Shown here piece after piece: positions 31,320 to 40,268 of a DNA stretch of 64,000 nucleotides. This DNA is from Bog-473 sp963725895. GTDB lineage: Bacteria > Actinomycetota > Acidimicrobiia > Acidimicrobiales > RAAP-2. The stretch's first letter is position 1. Each line of letters opens with the position of its first letter. Made by a program: the position numbers and the translations under genes. The stretch is from the NCBI GenBank assembly GCA_963725895.1, contig CAVSAJ010000001.1:2604001-2668000 (forward strand), given 5' to 3'. The notes beneath the pieces are model-generated. The model had not been told where the DNA came from, made no database searches, and saw nothing but the letters and a program-made list of their open reading frames with translations.

Positions 31320-33051
31320 TTCCCGACTCCTCGCGCGCCGATGAGTGGTAGCGATTGGTGATCGGCATGCGACGGTCCTTGCCGAAGGCCTTGGTGGAGA
31401 TGCGCACGCCTGGGGGCATCTGGCGACGCTTGTACTCCGCGCCGTCGACGAGCCGGACGACCCGGTCGACCACCTCGGGATCGAAACCCTCGGCCACGAG
31501 GTCGGCCGCCGTGCGGTCGCGCTCGACGTAGCCCTGCAGCACGGGGTCGAGCTCTTCGTACGGCGGAAGTGACTGGTCGTCGCGCTGATCGGGTCGAAGC
31601 TCGGCTGAGGGCGGCTTGTCCAACACGTTGTCGGGGATCGGACCAGGCAAGCCCTCGAGCACCGCCTGCGTGTTGCGATAGCGGCACAGCTCGTAGACAA
31701 GAGTCTTCGGCACGTCCTTGATCACCGCGAAGCCGCCGGCGGAGTCGCCGTAGAGCGTCGAGTACCCGGTCGCCATTTCGCTCTTGTTGCCCGTCGTCAG
31801 CACGATCCATCCCTTGGCGTTCGACGCCGCCATCAACAACACCCCGCGCAGGCGCGACTGCAGGTTCTCGTCGGTGAGCCCGAAGGGCTCGCGCCCGAGC
31901 ACCGGGGCCAACATGGAGGCGAAGGCGAGGTGCGCCTCCTCAATCGGGACCACCTTGAGATCGATGCCGAGCCGCTCGGCCAATACTTCGGCATCGATGC
32001 GCGAGCCCTCGCTCGAGTAGCGCGACGGCATGGAGAGTCCGTGGACTCGCCCGGGCCCGAGGGCATCGACGGCGACTGTCGCCACCAGCGAGGAGTCGAT
32101 GCCGCCCGAGAGTCCGACCACCGCTTCACTGAACCCGTTCTTGCCCAGGTAGTCGTGCGTCCCGAGAACCAACGCGGCATAGACCTCGGCGTCGTCGCCC
32201 AGCGGAGGTCTCGGTGTCGTCGGCCCCAGTGGTGCCCGCGCCGAGGTGCTCGGATCCGTGACCGTGATCCGGGGCACCAGCTCGCTGACGCCGAGTGGTC
32301 GGTGCGGCCCCACGGGCAGGTCGACAATGACCAAGTCCTCTTTGAATTGTGCGCCCGAAGCCAGCAACGACCCGTCCGCGGCCACGATCAGCGAGTCACC
32401 GTCGAAGACGAGCTCGTCCTGCCCGCCGACCTGGTTCACATAGGCGACGGCGCAACCGGCCTCTGCAACGCGAGCGCGCAGCATGGTCAGACGCTCGGCG
32501 TGCCGTCCTCGGTTATACGGCGAAGCGTTGAGGTTGACGACCACGTCGGCGCCGGCCCTCCCCTCCTGAGCGACCGGCCCGTCGTCGAACCAGACGTCCT
32601 CGCAGATCGACACGCCCACCCACGCTCCGGCGACCCCGAAGAGGGACGGGGAGCCGTCACCCGGCACGAACCAGCGTTGCTCGTCGAAGACTCCGTAGTT
32701 CGGCAGACAACGCTTGCGATACACGCCGACGACGCGCCCGCCGGCGCAGACGGCTGCCGCATTCGCCAGCCCGCCACCGTCGGGCGCCGCCCCGACATAG
32801 CCAACCACGACCGCACAGTGCCGGGTCGCCGCGGCGACCTTCTCGAGGGCGGCGACGTTGTCGGCCACGAAACTGGGCTTCAGGAGGAGATCTTCGGGGG
32901 GGTACCCGGGAATGGCCAGTTCTGGCGCCACGAGGAGGTCCGCCCCCGCCGCCTCCGCCGCCGCCAGGGCCTTGAGCACACGCTCGACGTTGCCCGACAG
33001 GTCGCCGACCACGGTGTTGAGCTGCGCGGCAGCCAGGCGCAGGTTCGGCAT
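31312..33051 (-). CDS. nadE: Glutamine-dependent NAD+ synthetase
   Basis: This enzyme makes NAD+ from nicotinate adenine dinucleotide, using glutamine as nitrogen donor. The 579-residue protein has an N-terminal nitrilase-type glutaminase with the Glu-Lys-Cys triad (PELAIPGYPPEDLL, KRCLPNYGVFDE, SICEDVWF) and a C-terminal synthetase domain with the PP-loop SGGIDSS near 300 and TTGNKSEMATGYSTLYGD. Both halves are intact and length is normal for the fused class. Confidence 0.95.
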   Translation of the reverse strand: MPNLRLAAAQLNTVVGDLSGNVERVLKALAAAEAAGADLLVAPELAIPGYPPEDLLLKPSFVADNVAALEKVAAATRHCAVVVGYVGAAPDGGGLANAAAVCAGGRVVGVYRKRCLPNYGVFDEQRWFVPGDGSPSLFGVAGAWVGVSICEDVWFDDGPVAQEGRAGADVVVNLNASPYNRGRHAERLTMLRARVAEAGCAVAYVNQVGGQDELVFDGDSLIVAADGSLLASGAQFKEDLVIVDLPVGPHRPLGVSELVPRITVTDPSTSARAPLGPTTPRPPLGDDAEVYAALVLGTHDYLGKNGFSEAVVGLSGGIDSSLVATVAVDALGPGRVHGLSMPSRYSSEGSRIDAEVLAERLGIDLKVVPIEEAHLAFASMLAPVLGREPFGLTDENLQSRLRGVLLMAASNAKGWIVLTTGNKSEMATGYSTLYGDSAGGFAVIKDVPKTLVYELCRYRNTQAVLEGLPGPIPDNVLDKPPSAELRPDQRDDQSLPPYEELDPVLQGYVERDRTAADLVAEGFDPEVVDRVVRLVDGAEYKRRQMPPGVRISTKAFGKDRRMPITNRYHSSAREESGSG

Positions 33052-33168
33052 CGCCCCAGATTACCGGCGGCTCCACTCGTTTCCGTTGGGTCAGGCCGCC
33101 GAGCTCTGTCACGCTGCCCGGTGCGCGGGCGGGAAGGGAGGGGCGTCCGGGCATGCGAAGCTTGTGTG

Positions 33169-34503
33169 GTGCAGAGCCAGCGGGACTACGTGCTGCGGAC
33201 AGTGGAGGAACGGGGCATCCGTTTCGTCCAGTTGTGGTTTACCGACGTGCTGGGGACCCCGAAGGGGTTCAACATCACCTCGGCCGAGCTCGAGAACGCG
33301 CTGGACGAGGGCATGACCTTCGACGGCTCGGCCATCGACGGCTTCAGCCGGGTACAGGAGGCCGACGTGCTGGCCCGCCCCGATCCCAAGACGTTCCAGC
33401 TCCTGCCCTGGCACCACGACGATGCGCAGGTGGCCCGCGTCTTCTGTGACATTGCCAATCTCGATGGCACGCCTTTCGAGGGGGACCCCCGCCATGCGCT
33501 GCGCCGCACGCTCGAACGCGCCCGCGCCGCGGGCTACACCTTTTTCGCCTCACCCGAGGTGGAGTTCTTCTACTTCGCCGACGCCGATCCCGCGAGGGGT
33601 CCCGTCACCCTCGACTCGGGCTCCTACTTCGACCTTACCGTCGCCGACCTCACGAGCGACCTGCGAAGGCGATCGGTGTTGATGCTCGAAGAGATGGGGA
33701 TCCCGGTCGAGCACACCCAGCACGAGGACGCGCGCAGCCAGCACGAGATCGACCTGCGTTACACCGACGCGTTGACGATGGCCGACACCGTCATGACGAC
33801 CCGCATGGTGATCAAGGAGATGGCCCGCCAACAAGGCGTCTTTGCGTCATTCATGCCCAAGCCGCTCGGGGGTGTCCAGGGATCGGGCATGCACACGCAC
33901 TTGTCGCTGTGGCAAGGCGAACACAACGCGTTCGTCGACGAGACCGACTGCTACGGGCTCTCCGACGTGGCCCGTCGCTTCATCTCGGGGCTGCTGCAGC
34001 ACGCCCGTGAGATCACGGCTGTGACCAACCAGTGGGTCAACTCTTACAAGCGGCTCATCGGCGGATACGAGGCGCCGGTGCACGTGAGCTGGGCCCGCAA
34101 CAACCGCTCCGCCTTGGTGCGGGTGCCGGTGGTCAAGATGGGCAAGACCGAGTCCACGCGCGTCGAGTACCGGGCCCCCGACAGCGCGTGCAATCCCTAC
34201 CTGACCTTCGCCGTGATCCTCGCGGCGGGGCTGCGCGGCATCGAAGAGGACTATCCACTCCCGCCCGAAGCCGACGACAACCTGTTCACCTTGACACCCA
34301 AGGAACTCGCCAAGAAGGGGATCGAGCCGCTGCCATCGAGCCTGCACGACGCGGTCAACGAGATGGAGGGCTCCGAGCTCCTGGCCGACACGCTGGGCGA
34401 CCACGTCTTCGAGTGGTTCATCCGCAACAAGCGAGAGGAGTGGGACGCCTACCAGGCCGAGGTGACCCAGTTCGAGTTGGACCGCTACCTGCCACTCCTC
34501 TAG
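33169..34503 (+). CDS. glnA: Type I glutamine synthetase
   Basis: Glutamine synthetase condenses ammonia with glutamate using ATP. The 444-residue protein starts at GTG (33169, or 33166 one codon earlier) and shows the DGSAIDGFSRVQEADVL latch, EVEFFYF, GSGMHTHLSLW and NRSALVRVP motifs, and the C-terminal glutamate flap VNEMEGSELL. In the loop where adenylylated enzymes carry a tyrosine it reads DDNLFTLTPKEL, so it is probably not controlled by adenylylation. The glnR-like gene 13 bases downstream suggests transcriptional nitrogen control instead. Confidence 0.93.
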   Translation: MQSQRDYVLRTVEERGIRFVQLWFTDVLGTPKGFNITSAELENALDEGMTFDGSAIDGFSRVQEADVLARPDPKTFQLLPWHHDDAQVARVFCDIANLDGTPFEGDPRHALRRTLERARAAGYTFFASPEVEFFYFADADPARGPVTLDSGSYFDLTVADLTSDLRRRSVLMLEEMGIPVEHTQHEDARSQHEIDLRYTDALTMADTVMTTRMVIKEMARQQGVFASFMPKPLGGVQGSGMHTHLSLWQGEHNAFVDETDCYGLSDVARRFISGLLQHAREITAVTNQWVNSYKRLIGGYEAPVHVSWARNNRSALVRVPVVKMGKTESTRVEYRAPDSACNPYLTFAVILAAGLRGIEEDYPLPPEADDNLFTLTPKELAKKGIEPLPSSLHDAVNEMEGSELLADTLGDHVFEWFIRNKREEWDAYQAEVTQFELDRYLPLL

Positions 34504-34516
34504 CCCACCCGGACCG

Positions 34517-35317
34517 ATGGACCCTCTTCTCTGCTTCCCTGCCGACCTCCCAGCCGAGGTGACGCTGGCGCTCCAGGGCGCCGGGCTCGGCCATCGCAGC
34601 GTCACCGGGCCCGACGAGCTCGCCCCACCCGGGCCGGACGGGCGGACCCAGGGGTTTTCGGGCGCACTCGTCATCGCCGGCGAAGACATGACGGCTGCGG
34701 TGGCGTTCTGCCGCCACTTGCGCCTGCGCGAGGTGCCCCTGAGCCCACTGCTGCTCGCCATCGGAGTGGACCAGGTCGGCGACCTGCTCCTGCGCGACGA
34801 CCTCTACGACGACTTCTGCGTGCTGCCTGCTCGGGCCGACGAGTTCGTGGCGCGCCTTCAGCACCTGTTCTGGCGCGCCGGACAGAGCCTGCGACCAGAC
34901 ATCATCGAGTACGGCCCCTTGATGCTCAACCTCGAGACGTATCAGGCCGCCGTATCGGGCCGGATCCTCGACCTCACCTATATGGAATACGAGCTCCTGC
35001 GCTTCCTGGCTGGTCACCCCGCCAAGGTCTTCACCCGCGAGACGCTCCTCAGCCGTGTCTGGGGCTACGAGTATTACGGGGGGGCACGCACCGTCGACGT
35101 CCACATCCGGCGTCTGCGGGCCAAGCTTGGTGAAGAGCACGCCCACCTGATCCAGACCGTCCGCTCTGTCGGATACCGGTTCGGTCAGGTTGCGTGGCAT
35201 CCGGGCGCGAACCAACGCAACGGGGCCGCCACTCCGAAGTCGCCCGAATCGGGCCAGGTGCGTCCGCCGGAAGAGCCAGCCGCGCCCGCAACGGCCACCG
35301 CCGCGCCGACCGCCTAA
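34517..35317 (+). CDS. glnR: GlnR-like orphan OmpR-family regulator
   Basis: The 266-residue protein has a degenerate receiver domain (about 1-115) that lacks the usual acidic pocket and phospho-acceptor layout, then an OmpR-type winged helix (LDLTYMEYELLRFLAGHP, FTRETLLSRVWGYEYYGG, RTVDVHIRRLRAKLG, VGYRF), and a Pro/Ala-rich tail. This domain sequence closely resembles GlnR of Streptomyces and Mycobacterium, the global nitrogen regulator, which also works without a kinase. Adjacency to glnA supports the call. It converges on ridA with a 4-base overlap of stop codons. Confidence 0.82.
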   Translation: MDPLLCFPADLPAEVTLALQGAGLGHRSVTGPDELAPPGPDGRTQGFSGALVIAGEDMTAAVAFCRHLRLREVPLSPLLLAIGVDQVGDLLLRDDLYDDFCVLPARADEFVARLQHLFWRAGQSLRPDIIEYGPLMLNLETYQAAVSGRILDLTYMEYELLRFLAGHPAKVFTRETLLSRVWGYEYYGGARTVDVHIRRLRAKLGEEHAHLIQTVRSVGYRFGQVAWHPGANQRNGAATPKSPESGQVRPPEEPAAPATATAAPTA

Positions 35318-35682
35318 ATCAAGGGCGCGTAGGCCCAGGCTTCCACCTCGACACGCGCGCCGATCGGCAGCGCCGCGACCGCGACCGCGGACCGGGTGGG
35401 TCGGTTGTCGGTGAAGTACTCGACCCAGACCTCGTTCACCGCCGCGAACTCGCCCATGTCGACGAGGTACAGCGTTGTCTTCACGATGTCGTCGAGCGAG
35501 GCGCCCTCCAGAGCGAGCACTTCGGCCACGTTCCGGAGGGCCTGGTGCAGCTCGGGGATGGTGCCTCCGGATGCGAGGCCGGACGTGCCGGACGCATCGG
35601 TGCCGAGACCGACCTGCCCCGACGTGATCACCCAGTCGCCCGCTCGGCGGACGGGTGAGTAGGGACCAACGGCTGGACTCAT
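35314..35682 (-). CDS. ridA: RidA-family enamine/imine deaminase
   Basis: This 122-residue protein matches the YjgF/YER057c/UK114 family: GPYSPVRRAGDWVITSGQVG near the start, then LRNVAEVLALEGASLDDIVK, and the C-terminal ARVEVEAWAYAP. The conserved substrate-binding arginine of RidA proper would lie in the RPTRSAVAVAALP segment. RidA hydrolyses reactive enamines from PLP enzymes. The ATG at 35682 lies 26 bases after the stop of the molybdenum-hydroxylase-like gene, so they may share a transcript. Confidence 0.88.
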   Translation of the reverse strand: MSPAVGPYSPVRRAGDWVITSGQVGLGTDASGTSGLASGGTIPELHQALRNVAEVLALEGASLDDIVKTTLYLVDMGEFAAVNEVWVEYFTDNRPTRSAVAVAALPIGARVEVEAWAYAPLI

Positions 35683-35707
35683 GCGCGCTCCTTTCGACCA
35701 GAGGTGG

Positions 35708-37370
35708 TCAGCTCGATGGTGCCACGTCGCGTCGCGGCGTCCGCACCGCGGCGCGACGTGTCGGCCAGGACGGGGGAAGACCCTCGGCGATCCAGGCCGC
35801 GGCGAGGGTGGCCGCGAACACAGCGTCGGAGCCGTTGCACGGCCATCCGTCGCCCTCGTGCAGACGCACGTCCACCTCGGGCATGTCGCGTGCCGCCAAA
35901 ATCCCGAAGGAGCGAATGGTGAGGTCAACGGGCTCACCGGCATCGTCCACCGCGATGCCCTCGCTCCATACCAGACCGAGCGCCTGGTGGACCGCTCCCA
36001 GCACGTAGGAGCGGAGGGTGACCGCGCACAACACCTCGCCTCCCCACACGTCGACCTCGACCACGCCGCGCTCGCCCTTGCCCAAGTGGAGTGCCACCGC
36101 AGCACGGCCGGCTCCGGCCACCTCGACCTCCGCCCGTCCCTCCCCCGGCGGCCCCGGCCGGGCGGTACAGACCGCTTGGGCCGCCAGCACTTCGGCCCAT
36201 CCGGCGCCGCGGAACTCTGGCGCGACCGGCGGGCCCGCCACCTCGACTAACTCGACGTCGACAGCGGGGCACTGGTGGCGCAGCCGGGCCACCAGGGGCC
36301 CGAGGTCCGCTGAGCCGGGCGAGTACCCGACCCGTACCGCGCCGCTCCCGTCCGGCCGCAATGCGACGGCGAGCGGGGGTCGCTTGGGCCCGCGCCGCAC
36401 AACGTCCTCTCGGCGCCAGAGCACGCGGACCGGCTGCTCCATTTCGTCGGCCAGCGACCGCGCCCGTGCCGGCACGGGGCTGTGGCGCTTGCCGCCGAAG
36501 GCTCCCCCGTTGCCCAAGGGCGACGCCGGCACGGCGCCAGGCCGACACCAACTTGCGTCGGGCTCGACGTAGGCGGGTTCCACCCAGGTCGTCTGCAATA
36601 TGAGCGACCACTTCCCCGGTGGCGGATCGACCGGATGCGACAGCGGCACGGTGCTGTTACGACCTTGGATCCGATCGGCCTCCGCGCGCGCCCCGCGCAG
36701 GCTCTGAGCGAGAGGCGCAGCCGCGCCCAACTGCAGCAAGGCGGCCGCGGGAGCCTCGTCGTCGGCGAAGCCCCCGCCGCCCAATACGACTTCGGGTCCA
36801 GAGGTCTGGAACGTCGGCCCCTCGACCTGCGCCCGCCATGCAGCCAGCACCGGATCGCGGGCGTCGTCTGCCTCGTCGGGACTCGCGACGGTGCCCAGCG
36901 CGTCGCACGCCGCCTCGACGATCGACTGCCATCCCGTGCAGCGGCAGAGGTGGGCGCGGAACGAGGCCTCGATGTCGCGTCGCGTTGGGGGTCGAACACC
37001 CGCGTCCTCCAGCGCGGCGAGGCGCATGATGATGCCCGGCGTGCAGAAGCCACATTGACTGGCACCGCGGGCGACGAATGTAGAGGCCCAACGCGCACGC
37101 GCCTCCGGGTTCAGCCCCTCGAGCGTCGTGACCTGACGTCCCGCGATGCGGCGCACCGGCGTGACGCACGAGACACGCGGGCGCGCCGTCGACCCACACG
37201 GTGCAGCACCCGCATTGCCCCTGGGGGCTGCAACCATCCTTCACCGAGCGACACCCGAGTTCCTCGCGCAGTGCGTCGAGGAGCGAGATCCCGTCGTCGA
37301 CGGACACGGCGAGACCGTTGAGGACGAAGTCGATGACGCTGACGCCCATGGCCTCAGTGGTCACGGTCAC
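35708..37370 (-). pseudogene. Compact xanthine-dehydrogenase-like [2Fe-2S]/Mo-domain fusion, split by a +1 frameshift
   Basis: The N terminus (from ATG 37370) has a plant-type [2Fe-2S] motif with GCRSVKDGCSPQGQCGCC. After DGAP the frame shifts by one base near 37178, and continues with RVSCVTPVRRIAG and the second cluster motif CGFCTPGIIMR plus CRCTGWQ. The rest (about 330 residues) is related to the molybdopterin-binding subunit (PVDPPPGKWSL, GNGGAFGGKR, MEQPVRVLWRREDVV) but is far shorter than the usual ~750 residues and skips domains. Corrected length is about 553 residues. Fusion of the small Fe-S subunit with a shortened Mo subunit is unusual, and substrate is unknown. The single extra base may be an assembly error. 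Confidence 0.72.
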
Positions 37371-37444
37371 GCGGTCGATGAGCGACCAAAGGGCCGCGCC
37401 GTGACGCGACCTTCAAGGAACCCGACGCATCAGCGCGCCGGGGC

Positions 37445-37813
37445 TCAGCTGAACGAGGAACCGCAGCCGCAGGTACGCGTCGCGTTGGGATTGGTGATGT
37501 GGAAACCCGCACCCTGGAGGCCGTCGCTGAAGTCGAGGGTCGAGCCGGTGAGCAACTCGGCGCTGGCCGCGTCGACCACCACCTTCACTGTGCCGAACTC
37601 ACGCACGACGTCGTCGGCCATCACCTCGGAGTCGAAGAACATCTCGTAGCTGTAGCCGGAGCAGCCGCCAGGCTTGACCGCCACGCGTAGGGCCAGCTCG
37701 GTACCGGCGTCCTCCTCGGCCAGCAACTGTGCGACCTTGGTGGTCGCGCTGTCGCTCAGGGTGACCGGGGCCGGCTTCTGCCCGAGCTTGACCGACGTGG
37801 AGATGGTCGTCAC
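37445..37813 (-). CDS. erpA: A-type iron-sulfur carrier (HesB/IscA/ErpA family)
   Basis: The 122-residue protein carries the three conserved cysteines of A-type carriers: one in KPGGCSGYSYEMFFD and two in the C-terminal TCGCGSSFS. It starts at GTG with an excellent GAGGAGG ribosome-binding site. Such proteins pass [Fe-S] clusters to targets. Next to mrp (divergent, 223 bases) and the Fe-S protein gene upstream in the same direction, an Fe-S maturation context is plausible. Confidence 0.9.
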   Translation of the reverse strand: MTTISTSVKLGQKPAPVTLSDSATTKVAQLLAEEDAGTELALRVAVKPGGCSGYSYEMFFDSEVMADDVVREFGTVKVVVDAASAELLTGSTLDFSDGLQGAGFHITNPNATRTCGCGSSFS

Positions 37814-38021
37814 TTGATCCTCCTCGTTGCGCCGTGCCCAAGCGGCCGGCCTGCCCGCGAGCATCGTGCCTGCGGGCCTGTGCCATCTTACCGGCGCTGT
37901 TCGGTGACCAGCGCTGTTGTGGCCAATGACCACTGTCGTTGGGCCACTGACCAGCGCTCTTCCGAGGTGCACCGGCGCCGGCGCCACCGGCCCGTCCGGC
38001 CGGAAAAGCCTGCCACGCAGG

Positions 38022-38027
38022 TAGAAT
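38022..38027 (+). promoter_or_regulatory. -10 element before mrp, probable leaderless promoter
   Basis: TAGAAT lies nine bases before the ATG at 38037 and there is no purine-rich ribosome-binding site in between. Confidence 0.5.
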
Positions 38028-38036
38028 TTGTCCATT

Positions 38037-39317
38037 ATGGTCCCCGACACGGTCCACCAACCCGAGGCGCCGGAATCCGCGGCACCGGGTGACGAAGCCG
38101 GCGACACGGCGGCTGCCTCAGCCGGCGACACCTCTTCTTCGGTCACCCCCGAAGAAGAGGTCCGGGAGCGACTCCGCGCCGTCATCGACCCCGAGCTGGG
38201 CGACACGATCGTCGATTTGGGCATGGTGCGGGACATCACCGTCGACAGGGGCAACGTCACCGTCGGGGTGGCGCTCACCATCGCAGCCTGTCCGCTCCGC
38301 AGCCAGATCGAGCGGGACGTCGTCGGCCATGTGCAGTCGCTCGGCTGGGTGCGCTCGGTCCGGGTGGAGGTCGCCGCGATGGACGCCGAGGAGCGCGCCG
38401 CGGTCATGGCGCGGGCCCGCTGGAAGGCCCGGGAGGATGCGCCCGACACGGCCGTCGCCCCCACCACGCGGGTGCTCGCCATCGCGTCGGGAAAAGGTGG
38501 CGTCGGCAAATCATCTGTCACGGTCAACCTCGCCGTCGCCCTGGCGGCCCGAGGCCTGGTCGTCGGGATCCTCGATGCCGACATCTGGGGCTTCTCGGTA
38601 CCGCGGCTGCTGGGAATGGACGGTGACGTCGAGGCACGTCAGGGAAAGATGATCCCGCTCGAACGCCGTGTCGGCAAGGGGACACTGCGCGTGCTGTCGA
38701 TGGGGTTCCTGGCCGACGAGGAACAGGCGATCATGTGGCGCGGCCTCGTGTTGAACAGGGCGGTGCAGCAGTTCCTGCAGGACGCACACTGGGGCGATCT
38801 CGACTACCTCCTCATCGACCTGCCGCCCGGAACCGGCGACATCCAGATGGGCCTTGCCCGCCTGCTTCCGCGTACCGAACTGCTCGTCGTGACCACCCCG
38901 CCGGTGGCGGCGCAGAAGGTCGCATCACGCGCGGCCGACATGGCCCGTCGCGGCTACCTGCGGGTGGCCGGCGTCATCGAGAACATGAGCGACTTCACCT
39001 GTGAACACGGCACCACCTACGCGCTCTTCGGTTCGGGCGGGGGCGAGCGCCTCGCCACCGGACTGGGCGTGCCGCTGATCGGATCGATCCCGTTACACCC
39101 GGACATGGCGGCGGCAGGCGACGCTGGCGTTCCGGTCGCGCTGGCGGGCGGAGAGCTGGCCCCGGTGTTCGACGAGATCGCGCGGGTCGTCGCCGAGGAG
39201 GTCGCGCCCATCCTCGAGACCGAAAGCTGTACCGCACGGCTGCTCGAGCGCGTCGAGGCTGCGGTCGAGCGGGGTGTCGAGGCTGCAGTCACGCAGGGCG
39301 AGGCCGCCGCGACCTGA
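38037..39317 (+). CDS. mrp: Mrp/ApbC-type Fe-S cluster carrier ATPase
   Basis: The 426-residue protein has a disordered acidic N terminus, a MIP18 domain (DPELGDTIVDLGMVRDI) and a deviant Walker A P-loop ATPase (IASGKGGVGKSSVTVNLA) with DLPPGTGDIQ as switch II. Mrp proteins bind and transfer [4Fe-4S] clusters. The usual CxxC near the C terminus is replaced by a single cysteine in DFTCEHG, so the cluster site may differ from the CxxC type. The last ~40 residues (ESCTARLLERVEAAVERG) are an added amphipathic tail. It converges on the MBL gene with a 29-bp overlap. Confidence 0.88.
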   Translation: MVPDTVHQPEAPESAAPGDEAGDTAAASAGDTSSSVTPEEEVRERLRAVIDPELGDTIVDLGMVRDITVDRGNVTVGVALTIAACPLRSQIERDVVGHVQSLGWVRSVRVEVAAMDAEERAAVMARARWKAREDAPDTAVAPTTRVLAIASGKGGVGKSSVTVNLAVALAARGLVVGILDADIWGFSVPRLLGMDGDVEARQGKMIPLERRVGKGTLRVLSMGFLADEEQAIMWRGLVLNRAVQQFLQDAHWGDLDYLLIDLPPGTGDIQMGLARLLPRTELLVVTTPPVAAQKVASRAADMARRGYLRVAGVIENMSDFTCEHGTTYALFGSGGGERLATGLGVPLIGSIPLHPDMAAAGDAGVPVALAGGELAPVFDEIARVVAEEVAPILETESCTARLLERVEAAVERGVEAAVTQGEAAAT

Positions 39318-40251
39318 TCTCGCGCCCCGCCGTGCTCGCCCACCGGGTCTCGATGGTGTCCTCACCGGCTGCCGCACCGGTCGGCGCGGCTCTGTCTTCT
39401 TGCCCGAGTGCCCGCAGATGGGCCCAGAGCGAGAAGCGTGCCACTGGCAGCTGGCGCTCGGTGACGTCGCCGTAGACCTCGCCGAGCAGCTCGTCCAACG
39501 TCGCCGTGCCGCGTTCCGACAGAGCCGCCGCCACACGTTCGTGGCGCCCGAGCCGATGTGCCACGAGCGCGTCGACCTCCATCCCAACGTGGTCCATCAA
39601 CCGCCCGTGACCAGGCGCCAGCGTGCGAATGGGCGGGTGTGCATCACGCACGCGGGCGAGGCTCTCGAGGTACTGGTGCAGGTCGCCGTCAGGCGGGCGG
39701 ATCACGACCGTCGAGCCGTGCATGACATGGTCGCCGGTGCACAACAACGCGTGCTCTTCGATCAACCAGCACAGATGGTCGGACGCGTGGCCGGGCGTGT
39801 GCATCGCTCGCAGCGTCAAGCGGTGGTCGGGGCCGGGTCCGGGGCCGGGGCCGGGGCCGGGGCACGATACCGACCAGCCCTCGCCCGCGCACTCATCGGG
39901 TGCGAAACCTTCGGCGGGCCCGTAGCCCACCACGCGGGCGCCCGTCGCGGCGGCCAGGGCCGCTGCTCCCGGCGCGTGGTCCACGTGGGTGTGCGTGACG
40001 ACGATGGTGCGGACTGATCCGAGTGGCGTGGCCGCCGCCACGATGGCTGCTGTGTGCGTCTCGTCGGCTGGACCCGGATCGACCACCACCAGCTCGCCAC
40101 GCCCCACGAGGTACGAGTTGGTGCCCGGACCCGTCATGAGCCCGGGGTTGGGTGCGGTGAGTCGCAACACACCGGGAATCACTTCGTCGACCCGCCCCGG
40201 CTCGGGGGCCGGGCCGACGCCGAAGTCGGGCACGGCGGGAATCGTCGCCAC
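39289..40251 (-). CDS. MBL-fold metallo-hydrolase (LACTB2-like)
   Basis: The 320-residue protein starts at GTG and has the metallo-beta-lactamase motif THTHVDHAPG, a downstream HTPGHASDHL, GDHVMHGST and LAPGHG, all expected zinc ligands. The C-terminal ~80 residues resemble the winged-helix tail of LACTB2-type proteins (HRLGRHERVAAALSERG). A Pro-Gly repeat (PGPGPGPGPGP) interrupts the domain near residue 135. It is 17 bases after the Nudix gene and likely in the same operon. Confidence 0.88.
   Translation of the reverse strand: MATIPAVPDFGVGPAPEPGRVDEVIPGVLRLTAPNPGLMTGPGTNSYLVGRGELVVVDPGPADETHTAAIVAAATPLGSVRTIVVTHTHVDHAPGAAALAAATGARVVGYGPAEGFAPDECAGEGWSVSCPGPGPGPGPGPDHRLTLRAMHTPGHASDHLCWLIEEHALLCTGDHVMHGSTVVIRPPDGDLHQYLESLARVRDAHPPIRTLAPGHGRLMDHVGMEVDALVAHRLGRHERVAAALSERGTATLDELLGEVYGDVTERQLPVARFSLWAHLRALGQEDRAAPTGAAAGEDTIETRWASTAGREIRSRRPRPA
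39829..39863. repeat. GGGGCC hexamer repeat inside the MBL gene
   Basis: A run of GGGGCC/GGGTCC units, about 5.5 copies, encodes a Pro-Gly dipeptide repeat on the minus strand. Slippage in 6-bp steps would keep the frame. Confidence 0.9.
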
Positions 40252-40268
40252 GGGGTGCAGCAGCCCGC

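Noticed and set aside
31930..33165. A long plus-strand open frame running into glnA from the nadE antisense strand
   Set aside because: It is the complement of intact nadE and has no domain; glnA conservation begins only at the GTG near 33169.
35660..35668. A TAGGGACCAAC half DosR box at the ridA start
   Set aside because: Only one half site, overlapping the coding start, with no second half in phase.
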